Of a DNA stretch of 34,254 nucleotides, positions 1 to 8,034 are shown one piece after another. Origin of the DNA: Aquimarina rhabdastrellae (GTDB lineage: Bacteria > Bacteroidota > Bacteroidia > Flavobacteriales > Flavobacteriaceae). The position numbers were made by a program, and so were the translations under genes. How positions within the stretch are numbered: position 1 is the stretch's first letter; each line of letters opens with the position of its first letter. The notes beneath the pieces are model-generated. The model had not been told where the DNA came from. It saw only the letters and a list, made by a program, of their open reading frames with translations, and did no database searches. The stretch covers positions 1 to 34,254 of the forward strand of contig CANDNT010000026.1 in the NCBI GenBank assembly GCA_947387485.1, given 5' to 3'.

Positions 1-201
1 TACCTCCAATTTTTTCAAAACACCCATTATTTTCTCGAAATTTGCGCTAAAGTTGTGCATATAAATTAAAGTGTCGTTACTTCAATTTACTGCTATTTAG
101 TAGTTTGCACAACTTTCTTCAAATGCACCACGGGTTATATATAATAAAAAATGCAACCATAGAGCTACCCCTAACCCTATAATTGCATTTTTCAATTTTT
201 C

Positions 202-560
202 GCTAAAATTTAAGTATTCCCCTTACTTTTTTAGCCCTCTTCGACGGTGTTAGATTTAGTGTAAATTACGATTTCATTACCTCATCAACTGCTTCTGGAA
301 GTATTGTTTTCAATCTTATAAGCTGTGTTGATCTAAACCTAAACTCTGTATAAAATAACCCATCGTCTTTTGATTATCGATTACATAAGCAAAGATACAT
401 CAAGATGGCTTTCATGCGTAAAAACCGTAATAGCTCTTTTTTATTTTTTCTATAAAAAACATTATAAAATCGACATAAAACACAAAACATACACTAAACA
501 CTAAAATCAGAAGTCTTTTTCCTACTTAATGTTTTCGGTTTTATGGGGAAATTCCCCCCT
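202..560 (-). repeat. Diverged repeat element, copy 1
   Basis: First copy of the element shared with 845-1144. It begins at the 21-base identical block and ends at the GGGG/CCCC block. On the minus strand the CAAAGATACA landmark reads TATCTTTG, a good Bacteroidota -7 box, so each copy may once have carried a leftward promoter. The strand given is that inferred transcription direction. Element limits are approximate. Confidence 0.45.
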
Positions 561-844
561 TTTTCATAGAAACACACTCAAATACATTTTAATATCTTGA
601 ATATAAATCTCATATCTCTCTTCTTATTTAATACAAAATAAAAATGGTCATCATTTCTTCAAAATATATCATACATTCTTGAATGCATTTAATAAAAAAT
701 ATTAAATACAAAGAAGTCATATTTGTTAAAAGCTTTACTACTTTATTTTTCCCTATCAGATAGTAATTATTCAGGTAGTTATATAACGACCAATGCATTC
801 ATAAAGCCATACCCCATTTGACTTTACAAACACATTGATCATAT

Positions 845-1144
845 GCTAAAATTTAAGTATTCCCCATATACTTTTCATCTAGCTTTGTAAAAAAACACAT
901 TTGTTATTTCTTAATAACTTAACTTTTACATTGTAGCAATCTTACCCCTGATAGATTGCTTTGTTTTTCTTTGACAAAGATACAGCACTACTCTTCTTTA
1001 GGTTTAAAATAGAAAATGGTTATTTTCATTTTTTATATAAAAAAGCTCAAAAAATCGAACAAAAACACAAAAACAATCATTAAACATTTTAATTAGTAAG
1101 TTTTTTCTTTCAAAGTTACTCTTTAATTTTAGGGGCTTTTCCCC
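845..1144 (-). repeat. Diverged repeat element, copy 2
   Basis: Second, shorter copy of the element at 202-560. It also contains an 8-bp perfect stem, AGCAATCT at 935-942 with AGATTGCT at 953-960, in its inner part. The leftward TATCTTTG box lies at 983-976. No coding potential was found in this copy. Confidence 0.45.
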
Positions 1145-1376
1145 ACTAATTTTAGAACACATCCTATTTTACCAAGGATCAATCTCAAAAATTGTGTGAA
1201 TACTATTTATTAATAGTCATCCACAAGCTACCATTATATTCACTATATAATTTATCTTGAGAATCCTTTTAAATTTTAGATTCAATCCAATTTATCTCTC
1301 ATCTCTAATCATTCTTTATTTATAAAAACACAATAATTACTCTTGTTTATTCATTAGTTCAAGTATAGTTACAAAA

Positions 1377-1404
1377 AAAGCCTTTGTAAAATCACAAAGG
1401 CTTT
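1377..1404 (-). terminator. Rho-independent terminator of queE
   Basis: AAAGCCTTTGT at 1377-1387 pairs perfectly with 1394-1404 across a 6-base loop. On the minus strand it is followed by a run of T (the A run at 1373-1379). It lies 27 bases beyond the queE stop. Confidence 0.85.
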
Positions 1405-1430
1405 ATATTCTATTTCATTTAGCAGAAATG

Positions 1431-2060
1431 CTATGGTATATTTAAATACTTATGTGTTTGTAATGATACTTTCCATTTAGGATTGTTCATCACATAATCA
1501 ACAATCAGTGGTACCATTTTATCTCTCACACTCCATTCTGGTTGTAAATATAGTATGCAATCTTTATTTACCTTGGCAGCTTGTTCTTCGGCAAATTTAA
1601 AATCACTCTTGTTATATACAATCATTTTTAACTCATGTGCCTTATCATAAATTCCTTCATGTGGTAGCTTGACTTTCTTAGGTGATAAACATACCCAATC
1701 CCAAGTTCCCGTCATGGGATAAGCTCCAGAAGTTTCTATATGCGTTTTGGCTCCTTTACTTCTAAGGGTTTCTGTTAAAATTGTCAAATCCCACGTTAAA
1801 GGTTCTCCTCCTGTAACTACGACTACATCACTATATTTTACAGCATTATCTACAATAATGTTAGTTGCAGTAGGTGGATGCAGATTTGCATCCCAACTTT
1901 CTTTAACATCACACCAGTGACATCCTACATCACATCCTCCTATTCTAACAAAATAAGCTGCAGTACCTTTATAATATCCTTCTCCCTGAATCGTGTAGAA
2001 CTCTTCCATCAAAGGAAGCATTTTTCCCTCTTCTACTAATTTTTGTATACTCTCTTGCAT
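1431..2060 (-). CDS. queE: 7-carboxy-7-deazaguanine synthase QueE
   Basis: Radical SAM enzyme that turns 6-carboxy-tetrahydropterin into 7-carboxy-7-deazaguanine, the ring-forming step of queuosine (preQ0) synthesis; cytoplasmic. The iron-sulfur cluster ligands are Cys43, Cys47 and Cys50 in GGCDVGCHWCD, the short C-x3-C-x2-C spacing used by many QueE proteins. The SAM-binding GGEP motif follows at 84-87, and YTIQGEG near residue 22 is the usual substrate-side motif. At 209 residues it has normal full length. A -7 box at 2068-2075 places the transcript start within a few bases of the ATG, which supports this start and suggests an almost leaderless mRNA. It is alone on its transcript, with its own terminator downstream. 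Confidence 0.93.
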   Translation of the reverse strand: MQESIQKLVEEGKMLPLMEEFYTIQGEGYYKGTAAYFVRIGGCDVGCHWCDVKESWDANLHPPTATNIIVDNAVKYSDVVVVTGGEPLTWDLTILTETLRSKGAKTHIETSGAYPMTGTWDWVCLSPKKVKLPHEGIYDKAHELKMIVYNKSDFKFAEEQAAKVNKDCILYLQPEWSVRDKMVPLIVDYVMNNPKWKVSLQTHKYLNIP

Positions 2061-2067
2061 AAGTTTG

Positions 2068-2097
2068 CAAAGGTAATCAACAATACATAACTTTCAA
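2068..2097 (-). promoter_or_regulatory. Promoter of queE
   Basis: On the minus strand, TTG (2097-2095), 19 bases, then TACCTTTG (2075-2068). This fits the Bacteroidota pattern TTG-N17-23-TAnnTTTG. The predicted start falls about 2 bases before the queE ATG. Confidence 0.7.
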
Positions 2098-2111
2098 TAA
2101 GTTATCCTTAA

Positions 2112-2561
2112 TTATTTTGAGCGTGCAGCCACGCATTCTATTTCTATTTTTGCACCTCTTGCCAATCCTTTGGCAGCAAAAGTGGTTCTTGCAGGTTTTT
2201 GTGGAAAATATGTTTTGTAAATTTCATTAAACGTTTTAAAATCGTTTATATCTGCCAAAATCACTGTTGACTTTACTACATCTTTCATTTCTAGATCATG
2301 ATGTTTCAACACAGCTTTTATATTTTCTAGAGTCTGTTTAGTCTCTGCTTCAATACCTCCTGTGACTAATTCTCTTGTACTGTGATCCATTCCTATCTGT
2401 CCAGATAAAAAGTAGATATCTCCTACTTGTACTGCATCAGAGAAAGGTGCACTTTGTTTTTTTGATTCATGCGATTCGTGAAAAGTAACTTCGTTTGTAC
2501 TTCCAGTACAACTCATTATGATTACGCTCAAGGCTAACAAAATTCCGTAACTAATTTTCAT
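2112..2561 (-). CDS. RidA/YjgF-family lipoprotein
   Basis: Rid-family protein carrying a lipoprotein signal. Residues 1-17 form a short hydrophobic signal ending in a lipobox with Cys18, so the mature protein should be lipid-anchored outside the inner membrane. Residues about 40-148 are a complete Rid domain: SGQIG near 53-57, the helix GGIEAETKQTLENIKAVL region at 68-85, and Arg125 in the PARTT motif, the residue that in RidA binds the carboxylate of the 2-aminoacrylate-type imine. Classical RidA is cytosolic and protects PLP enzymes from reactive imines. An exported form cannot have that role directly, so the real substrate is unknown. It lies upstream of queE on the same strand with 51 bases between them, but queE has its own promoter. 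Confidence 0.85.
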   Translation of the reverse strand: MKISYGILLALSVIIMSCTGSTNEVTFHESHESKKQSAPFSDAVQVGDIYFLSGQIGMDHSTRELVTGGIEAETKQTLENIKAVLKHHDLEMKDVVKSTVILADINDFKTFNEIYKTYFPQKPARTTFAAKGLARGAKIEIECVAARSK

Positions 2562-2699
2562 AGATTCTTTTTTTAAATTAATACTACAGTCTCTTTTTAA
2601 TGGTAATATTTACACTTTATCGATCATTATCATTAAAATCAATTCATTATTTCAATACCACGACTAAGATTCTTATTTTTATCCAAATTTATTATACAT

Positions 2700-4238
2700 A
2701 TGAGTAAAGATCAAGCATTTTTGGATCATATCAATTCTGGTTATCAAACTAAAGGAGAGTTTATCACTTTGGGAGCAGCTATGCATGAAGGAAAAACTAT
2801 TACAGATGCACATGTAAAAGTTCCTTTAAAAACATTAAACCGTCACGGCTTAATTGCTGGAGCTACTGGTACCGGAAAAACAAAAACACTTCAAGTTCTT
2901 GCCGAAAACTTAAGTAATCAAGGTATCCCTGTATTGTTAATGGATTTAAAAGGTGACCTCAGTGGTCTTGCTGCTGCAAGCGAAGGTCATCCAAAAATTG
3001 ATGAACGTCATGAGAAAATCGGAATTCCTTATGCTCCTAAAAAGTTTCCTGTAGAAATATTATCTCTATCAGAGCAAGATGGAGTGAGATTAAGAGCTAC
3101 TATAAGTGAATTTGGTCCTGTGTTATTGTCCAGAATTCTCGATCTTACTGCTACTCAATCTGGAATCATTGCTATTATTTTTAAATATTGTGATGATAAT
3201 AAGCTGCCTTTATTAGATTTAAAAGACCTAAAAAAAGTAATTCAATACATTACAAAAGAAGGTAAGAAAGAAATCGAAGAAGCTTATGGTCGAGTATCTA
3301 CAGCTTCTACAGGTGCTATTCTTCGTAAAATCATCGAACTAGAACAACAAGGTGCTGATCGTTTTTTTGGAGAGCGCTCTTTTGAAGTGTCAGATCTACA
3401 ACGCATAGACGAAAACGGCAATGGTTTTATCAATATCATACGATTAACAGATATTCAAGGTAAACCTAAATTGTTTTCTACTTTTATGCTTAGCTTATTA
3501 GCAGAAATCTATAATACTTTTCCAGAACAAGGAGATAGTGATCGCCCAGAATTGGTATTATTTATAGACGAAGCACATTTGATTTTTAAGAAAGCTTCTG
3601 ACGCATTATTAGAAGAAATCGAAAGTATAGTTAAATTAATTCGTTCAAAAGGTGTAGGATTATACTTTGTTACTCAAAACCCATCTGATGTTCCTACAGA
3701 AGTTTTAGGTCAATTAGGTTTAAAAGTTCAACATGCTTTAAGGGCTTTTACAGCCAAAGATCGAAAAGCAATTAAACTTACTGCAGAGAATTATCCTATT
3801 TCAGAATATTATGATACAGCAGAAACTTTGACTTCTCTTGGTATAGGTGAAGCTTTGGTATCTGCTCTTGACGAAAAAGGTCGACCAACTCCATTAGCTG
3901 CAACGATGCTTAGAGCTCCAATGAGTAGAATGGATGTATTAACGCCTAACGAACTCGAAAACTTGATCACTAATTCTGAATTGATCAAAAAATACAATGA
4001 AGAGGTTGATCGTGAAAGTGCTTATGAATTGTTGAATCAAAAAATAGAAAAAGCTGAAGCCGAAGAAGCTAAAGCTGCTGCAAAAAAAGAACGTGAAAAA
4101 ATAGAACGTTCCTCTACTAGAAAAAGTTCTCGTTCAAGAAGTTCGTCTAGCACAACAGAAAAAGCTATTGTAAAAGTTTTAACTAGTGCAACATTTATTA
4201 GGGGTGCTTTAGGAATATTAAATAAATTATTACGTTAA
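2700..4238 (+). CDS. HerA-like ATPase (DUF853 family)
   Basis: Predicted hexameric P-loop ATPase of the HerA/FtsK superfamily. Walker A is GATGTGKT at 54-61 and Walker B is VLFIDEAH at 286-293. A conserved MDLKGDLSG segment lies at 81-89, as in the DUF853 group of bacterial HerA-like proteins. The C-terminal part from about 435 is rich in Glu, Lys and Ala (likely coiled coil), then rich in Ser and Arg, and ends with a short hydrophobic stretch. The 512 residues match the usual family length. HerA proteins of archaea work with NurA in DNA end resection; the bacterial family has no settled role, and no nuclease neighbour is seen here. The gene stands alone at the head of a rightward run of four genes. 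Confidence 0.88.
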   Translation: MSKDQAFLDHINSGYQTKGEFITLGAAMHEGKTITDAHVKVPLKTLNRHGLIAGATGTGKTKTLQVLAENLSNQGIPVLLMDLKGDLSGLAAASEGHPKIDERHEKIGIPYAPKKFPVEILSLSEQDGVRLRATISEFGPVLLSRILDLTATQSGIIAIIFKYCDDNKLPLLDLKDLKKVIQYITKEGKKEIEEAYGRVSTASTGAILRKIIELEQQGADRFFGERSFEVSDLQRIDENGNGFINIIRLTDIQGKPKLFSTFMLSLLAEIYNTFPEQGDSDRPELVLFIDEAHLIFKKASDALLEEIESIVKLIRSKGVGLYFVTQNPSDVPTEVLGQLGLKVQHALRAFTAKDRKAIKLTAENYPISEYYDTAETLTSLGIGEALVSALDEKGRPTPLAATMLRAPMSRMDVLTPNELENLITNSELIKKYNEEVDRESAYELLNQKIEKAEAEEAKAAAKKEREKIERSSTRKSSRSRSSSSTTEKAIVKVLTSATFIRGALGILNKLLR

Positions 4239-4268
4239 TCGTATAGCTATTATAATTAAACCATCAAC

Positions 4269-4841
4269 ATGAAATACATTTTTTCAATACTCACTGTAGC
4301 TACACTATTGGTGAGCTGCCAGAAAGAAAACAACCTAAAAAACGATCCCTTTTTAATTGCGCAACACAAAATAGGGAAACTAACTAATACGGTTCAATTA
4401 TATCAATTAGATTCTATATACAAACAAGATTCTATTGTAAAGAGAATTGCTGGTGATGAATTTTTAAACACTAGCAATCAGATCGATATTTATGATAAAG
4501 CTGGTAACAAATTACTTGTTCTTGAAGCAGAACATGAATTTGATTCTACTTCTACTATTAAAAATATTGAGGTAATTGATACTCGTTTTCATACTGAAGG
4601 TGATCTTAAACCTAAAGGATATTTTATCGATATTAAAAAGAACTATCCTATTTCAAAAATCAATAACACATTAAGCTCTGCTGTAGTGTTTGTTGATAGC
4701 ATAGGCGCTTATTTTACTATCGACAAAAAAGAATTATCTAGTGAATATAAGTTTGATACCGATATTAAAATCGAAGCTGATAAAATCCCAGATTCTGCTC
4801 GTATCAAAAACTTTTGGATCACTTGGGATAAAAACCATTAA
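4269..4841 (+). CDS. Hypothetical lipoprotein
   Basis: A 190-residue protein that I do not recognise. Residues 1-16 are a hydrophobic signal ending in LLVS, with lipobox Cys17 followed by QKENN, so it is a probable lipoprotein. The mature part is rich in Asp, Lys and Ile and alternates hydrophobic and charged residues as a beta-rich fold would; there are no further cysteines. It starts 30 bases after the HerA-like gene and ends 6 bases before the cupin gene, so it is probably cotranscribed with both. Confidence 0.7.
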   Translation: MKYIFSILTVATLLVSCQKENNLKNDPFLIAQHKIGKLTNTVQLYQLDSIYKQDSIVKRIAGDEFLNTSNQIDIYDKAGNKLLVLEAEHEFDSTSTIKNIEVIDTRFHTEGDLKPKGYFIDIKKNYPISKINNTLSSAVVFVDSIGAYFTIDKKELSSEYKFDTDIKIEADKIPDSARIKNFWITWDKNH

Positions 4842-4847
4842 GAACAA

Positions 4848-5213
4848 ATGGCTATTAAGAAATATACAATTCAAGATTCTCCTTTTGTAGTACCTACTAC
4901 AGACGGAAAAACTATTAAAGAACATTTTGGTAGTGCTACAGATGGTAATACCCAAATTAGTATTGCTCATATGATTGCTCCTCCTGGGTGGAGTGAACCT
5001 CATCAGACTCCAGAATTTGATGAATATACATTTATCATTAAAGGAAAAAAAAGTATTGAGATTGATGGTGAACTCGTCGAAGTTTCAGCAGGGCAATCGA
5101 TCAAGATAGAAAAAAACACACGTGTACGTTATGCTAATCCATTTGAAGAAACTTGTGAGTATTTAGCTATTTGCTTACCTGCTTTTTCTATTGATAAAGT
5201 ACATAGAGAATAA
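4848..5213 (+). CDS. Cupin domain protein
   Basis: Small single-domain cupin of 121 residues without a signal peptide; cytoplasmic. The cupin core runs from about residue 35 to 110: a GWSEPHQTPEFDEYTFIIKG segment matching cupin motif 1 (His, then Glu/Asp, then a Gly-containing turn), followed by a motif 2 region with GQSIKIEKNTRVRYANP. Only part of the usual His/Glu metal set is obvious, so metal binding is uncertain. The substrate cannot be told from sequence. It sits in a tight rightward run (6 bases from the lipoprotein, 12 bases to the hydrolase), which suggests one transcript. Confidence 0.78.
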   Translation: MAIKKYTIQDSPFVVPTTDGKTIKEHFGSATDGNTQISIAHMIAPPGWSEPHQTPEFDEYTFIIKGKKSIEIDGELVEVSAGQSIKIEKNTRVRYANPFEETCEYLAICLPAFSIDKVHRE

Positions 5214-5225
5214 ATTCTTCTGTTT

Positions 5226-6065
5226 ATGAAAGAATTAATGAAAAAATACCTTCCACTACTCGTCGGGAGGTATTTAACTGTTTTACACAAATTATTTCCA
5301 GAAAAAGCCTTAAAAATGGCTCTTTATCTTTTTTGTACACCTCAAAAAGGAAAAACTACCGAAATACAGAATGAATACCTCATTCCGTTAAAGGATTTGT
5401 ATATAGATTTTAAAGATATCAAATTGCAATCTTATCGGTGGGAAGGTGAAAAAGAAACTGTTCTTTTAATACACGGATGGGAAAGTAATTCGCATCGTTG
5501 GAAAACCTTGGCCGAAAAGCTTAATACCATAGGCTACAATGTTATTGCTGTTGATGCTCCTGCTCATGGCAATTCTACTGGAAAACAAATCGATATGCCT
5601 CTTTATACAGATTGTATAGAACATTTGATTTCTATTTATAAACCTGCTATCATTATAGGACATTCTATGGGTGGTATGGCTACTTTATATCACCAATATA
5701 AATACAATAATGCTTCTGTAAATAAGATCATTGCTCTAGCTGCTCCTGCAGAACTAGAAGGTCTTATGCAACGTTATCAAAACATACTGGGATTCTCTTC
5801 TACTTTTATGCAGGATTTAGAAGCTCATTTTATGGCTATTTATGGTTTTAGATTCACCGATTTTTCTATTCCAAAATTTATCCAACAACTATCCTTAAAA
5901 GGTTTAATTGTTCATGACATAGAAGATGATATTATCCCGTATCAAGCAGCTATAGCTATTTCACAGGCATGGAAAGATGCTATTTTAATTACAACTCAAG
6001 GGCAAGGTCATTCTTTATTTGCTCCTCAAGTCGATGAGGATATTATATCGTTTATACAAGAGTAA
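5226..6065 (+). CDS. Alpha/beta hydrolase
   Basis: Serine hydrolase of the alpha/beta fold, 279 residues, no signal peptide. The oxyanion-side HGW motif is at 83-85, the nucleophile elbow GHSMGG at 145-150 gives Ser147, the acid is probably Asp234 in the HDIEDDIIP segment, and the catalytic histidine is His262 in GQGHS. The order and spacing are those of esterase/lipase-type members (serine aminopeptidase-like lid region). The substrate is unknown. It is the last gene of the rightward group that begins at 2700. Confidence 0.85.
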   Translation: MKELMKKYLPLLVGRYLTVLHKLFPEKALKMALYLFCTPQKGKTTEIQNEYLIPLKDLYIDFKDIKLQSYRWEGEKETVLLIHGWESNSHRWKTLAEKLNTIGYNVIAVDAPAHGNSTGKQIDMPLYTDCIEHLISIYKPAIIIGHSMGGMATLYHQYKYNNASVNKIIALAAPAELEGLMQRYQNILGFSSTFMQDLEAHFMAIYGFRFTDFSIPKFIQQLSLKGLIVHDIEDDIIPYQAAIAISQAWKDAILITTQGQGHSLFAPQVDEDIISFIQE

Positions 6066-6080
6066 TTAGTACTTCTCGAT

Positions 6081-6125
6081 ATAAAATTATAGCACTTCGA
6101 CAAGACTCAGTGCCTTGAATTTTAT
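6081..6125. repeat. Intergenic palindromic repeat
   Basis: Outer arms ATAAAATT (6081-6088) and AATTTTAT (6118-6125) enclose inner arms GCACT (6092-6096) and AGTGC (6109-6113). The core CACTTCGACAAGACTCAGTG resembles the CACTTCG...CTCAGTG palindromes scattered between genes in flavobacteria (from memory, not checked). It lies between two convergent genes and could also act as a weak terminator. Confidence 0.45.
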
Positions 6126-6206
6126 AAGAATCGTACTTTCAATATGAATTATTTTTTTCGTTTTGATTGTTACAAATCGATTCTTTTTAATGTACTTACT
6201 CTTCTA

Positions 6207-6728
6207 TTATTCCCACTCGTGTTTTAAAATCGAGTAAATAGCGACATCTATAGGTTTCCCCTCTTTGATTTCACATGCTCGCATGGTTCCTTCGTGTGTA
6301 AAATTGATTTTGGACAATGCATTTCTGCATTTGGTATTATCACTTACTACATAACCTTCTATACGGTTAAGTCCTAATACAGAAAATCCATATTCAAATA
6401 GTTTAGGCATGACTTCTTTCATAATCCCTCTACCCCAAAATTCTTCTAGTAACCAGAAACCAATTTCTGCTTTTTGATGTTCTTTTTCTCTTCCGTTAAA
6501 ACCACCTGCTCCACAAAACTGATTTGTTTCTTTATCTACTATACTCCACCATATCCCAGTTTCTTCTTTAATCAAACTAGCATACCAATCCATTTGCTCT
6601 TGTGTAGCTTCTAGTGTAGGAAAATGTACATCATAGTACTTTGTTATTGCAGGATTAGAAAGTCCTTTATGTATGTTTTTAATATCAGATGCTTCAATTT
6701 CTTTTAAAATAAATCTATTCGTTTCCAT
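6207..6728 (-). CDS. GNAT family N-acetyltransferase (RimJ/RimL type)
   Basis: Acetyl-CoA-dependent N-acetyltransferase of 173 residues, most like the RimJ/RimL branch that acetylates protein N-termini and some small molecules. The N-terminal METNRFILKEI opening, the pyrophosphate-binding segment EFWGRGIMKE (about 95-104) and a late LNRIEGYVVSDN segment are the usual family signatures. The substrate is not predictable. It is downstream of the membrane protein at 6753-7313 on the same strand with 24 bases between, so cotranscription is possible. Confidence 0.85.
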   Translation of the reverse strand: METNRFILKEIEASDIKNIHKGLSNPAITKYYDVHFPTLEATQEQMDWYASLIKEETGIWWSIVDKETNQFCGAGGFNGREKEHQKAEIGFWLLEEFWGRGIMKEVMPKLFEYGFSVLGLNRIEGYVVSDNTKCRNALSKINFTHEGTMRACEIKEGKPIDVAIYSILKHEWE

Positions 6729-6752
6729 TATATATTGATGTATTCTCTAATT

Positions 6753-7313
6753 TCAAAATAAGGATATTATATATATTACTAATAGAATGATTCCACATGT
6801 AGGAAAAACATAATTCACTATTACTCTTGAATATTCTTTATTATCCTTTTTAAACTTGTTAAGTTTAGTTTTTTTATTCGATCTTATATTTTTTTTAACT
6901 GAACTATATAACCTCTTTTTCAATTGATAAACTAATTCTTCACGTTTAGCATATAATAAAGTTTCTATATCAATACTATTCTTTTCTGTTTTTAAGCTTA
7001 TTATTTCATAAAAAGAAAAATTATTAGTTGTAGCTATATCTGTAGATCCTTCTTTAATATCTTTCCACTTTAAAAGTATTTCTCTCTTGAAAAAATATTT
7101 TATTAAAAGATGTTCCTTTGTTACTATAATATTAGATATATTTCTAAATGCAAAATAGCTCCATAAAATACTTAAAGGCAAGCATATTATTGCCTTTATA
7201 CTAAACAAGAAATAGCTCACATATAGAAATATTAATATTCCTATCAAATTTAATCCTACATAAGAATAATTTAATTTACTTTTATATACAATCTTTCTTC
7301 TATTAGTATTCAA
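6753..7313 (-). CDS. Hypothetical membrane protein, possible PH-like domain
   Basis: A 186-residue protein I do not recognise. Two transmembrane helices lie near the N-terminus (about 18-38 and 40-57) and one at the C-terminus (about 166-186). The part between begins with a short beta-rich stretch (VTKEHLLIKYFFKREILLKWKDI) typical of bacterial PH-like membrane proteins and continues into a Lys-rich helical segment. Base composition is even more AT-rich than its neighbours, in keeping with an accessory origin. It follows a 59-residue membrane peptide gene by 6 bases on the same strand. Confidence 0.6.
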   Translation of the reverse strand: MNTNRRKIVYKSKLNYSYVGLNLIGILIFLYVSYFLFSIKAIICLPLSILWSYFAFRNISNIIVTKEHLLIKYFFKREILLKWKDIKEGSTDIATTNNFSFYEIISLKTEKNSIDIETLLYAKREELVYQLKKRLYSSVKKNIRSNKKTKLNKFKKDNKEYSRVIVNYVFPTCGIILLVIYIISLF

Positions 7314-7319
7314 TCTTTA

Positions 7320-7499
7320 CTATGCTTTTTTAAATTTTCTTACCATTAATGCGAGTAATACCAATCCTATTCCCACTCCGGTAAAAATTCCTTTAAAAAA
7401 ATCTGGTAAGCTTATGTATTTCGATAATATTTGGGTCAATGCAATTCCTAAAATTCCAAAGACCACTAATTTAAGTTGTGTTTTTCTTTTAGTAGTCAT
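7320..7499 (-). CDS. Small membrane protein (59 aa)
   Basis: Reading leftward from an ATG at 7499-7497, 59 codons run to a TAG at 7322-7320. The product has a basic N-terminus (MTTKRKTQLK), a moderately hydrophobic stretch, a clear transmembrane helix at about 37-53 (GIFTGVGIGLVLLALMV) and a basic end (RKFKKA). The 6-base gap to the downstream membrane protein and the tidy topology support a real gene. The function is unknown. Confidence 0.6.
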   Translation of the reverse strand: MTTKRKTQLKLVVFGILGIALTQILSKYISLPDFFKGIFTGVGIGLVLLALMVRKFKKA

Positions 7500-7753
7500 A
7501 TCAAAAATATTAAAGTATTGTATTGATAAGTATCTTATTTACTGTTTTTGTTACCATAAAACTACTATTTTTAGTGAAGAGTGGAAAGTTATTAGTAATA
7601 CTATGATACTTTTAATCTTTCAGATTTTCTACTTAAAATGTAGTTCTTTTTTTGTTTTTAAAACAAATACTTGTATTAAACCATCTATTTTTATATTTAT
7701 TTCATTTTTTTTAACATATATTTATACATGTTAAAAACAATAAATAGTTAGTC

Positions 7754-7966
7754 ATGAAAAAACAATTATCAACATTAAAAAACTTTAAAAAATTATCAAA
7801 TACTGAACAAAAACAAATAAATGGTGGAATTAACTTCCCTTACATAGATGTTTGTCATGTAACTTCATCTGTAAGAGCCACGCTTGATGCTCAAGAAGGA
7901 GGTTATGATGAAGTTACTAGAAATACTCTATACAATGAGTATTATAGTGAATGTATTCATGGATAA
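7754..7966 (+). CDS. Double-glycine leader peptide, bacteriocin-like
   Basis: A 70-residue peptide whose first 25 residues match the Bacteroidota double-glycine leader: a basic start, then LSNTEQKQINGG ending at Gly25. Cleavage there by a C39 peptidase-ABC transporter would release a 45-residue product beginning INFPYIDVC, with two cysteines (one near each end) that could form a disulfide. No C39 transporter, immunity gene or modification enzyme lies next to it, so it is an orphan. The leader differs from the lanthipeptide leader at 22481 (no KLxLNKKT block), so it is not a substrate of that system by appearance. A strong terminator follows. Confidence 0.75.
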   Translation: MKKQLSTLKNFKKLSNTEQKQINGGINFPYIDVCHVTSSVRATLDAQEGGYDEVTRNTLYNEYYSECIHG

Positions 7967-7990
7967 TTGATTATTCAATTTAGTAATGAT

Positions 7991-8028
7991 ATCTCCAAAG
8001 AAGTACTTTTTAATACTTCTTTGGAGAT
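7991..8028. terminator. Bidirectional terminator
   Basis: A 15-bp perfect stem, 7991-8005 with 8014-8028, and an 8-base loop. It lies between the peptide gene (plus) and the rmuC remnant (minus), which converge here, and is flanked by T-rich sequence on the right. Confidence 0.8.
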
Positions 8029-8034
8029 TAATTT

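Larger units (their letters stand above)
1..1372. other. Gene-free region with two diverged copies of an unknown element
   Basis: No intact coding sequence is visible in either strand. A 21-base sequence ending in TTCCCC occurs identically at 202-222 and 845-865. Downstream of each copy the same landmarks recur in the same order: a CAAAGATACA block (390-399, 975-984), an AAAATCGA block (466-473, 1051-1058) exactly 77 bases after the start of the previous landmark in both copies, and a GGGG-N5-CCCC block (545-557, 1132-1144). Only the stretch between the first two landmarks differs in length (187 versus 129 bases). The minus strand of copy 1 (about 266-375) keeps a short open stretch containing ILPEAVDEV. 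This might be a worn transposase fragment, but I cannot assign it. Most likely decayed insertion sequences. Confidence 0.5.

Noticed and set aside
1..1372. CRISPR array
   Set aside because: The repeats are two diverged long copies with no regular short repeat-spacer pattern, and no cas genes are present.
7414..7734. 106-codon plus-strand frame
   Set aside because: Lies opposite the 59-residue membrane protein gene, and its composition (Ile, Phe, Tyr, Cys) is that of chance AT-rich translation.
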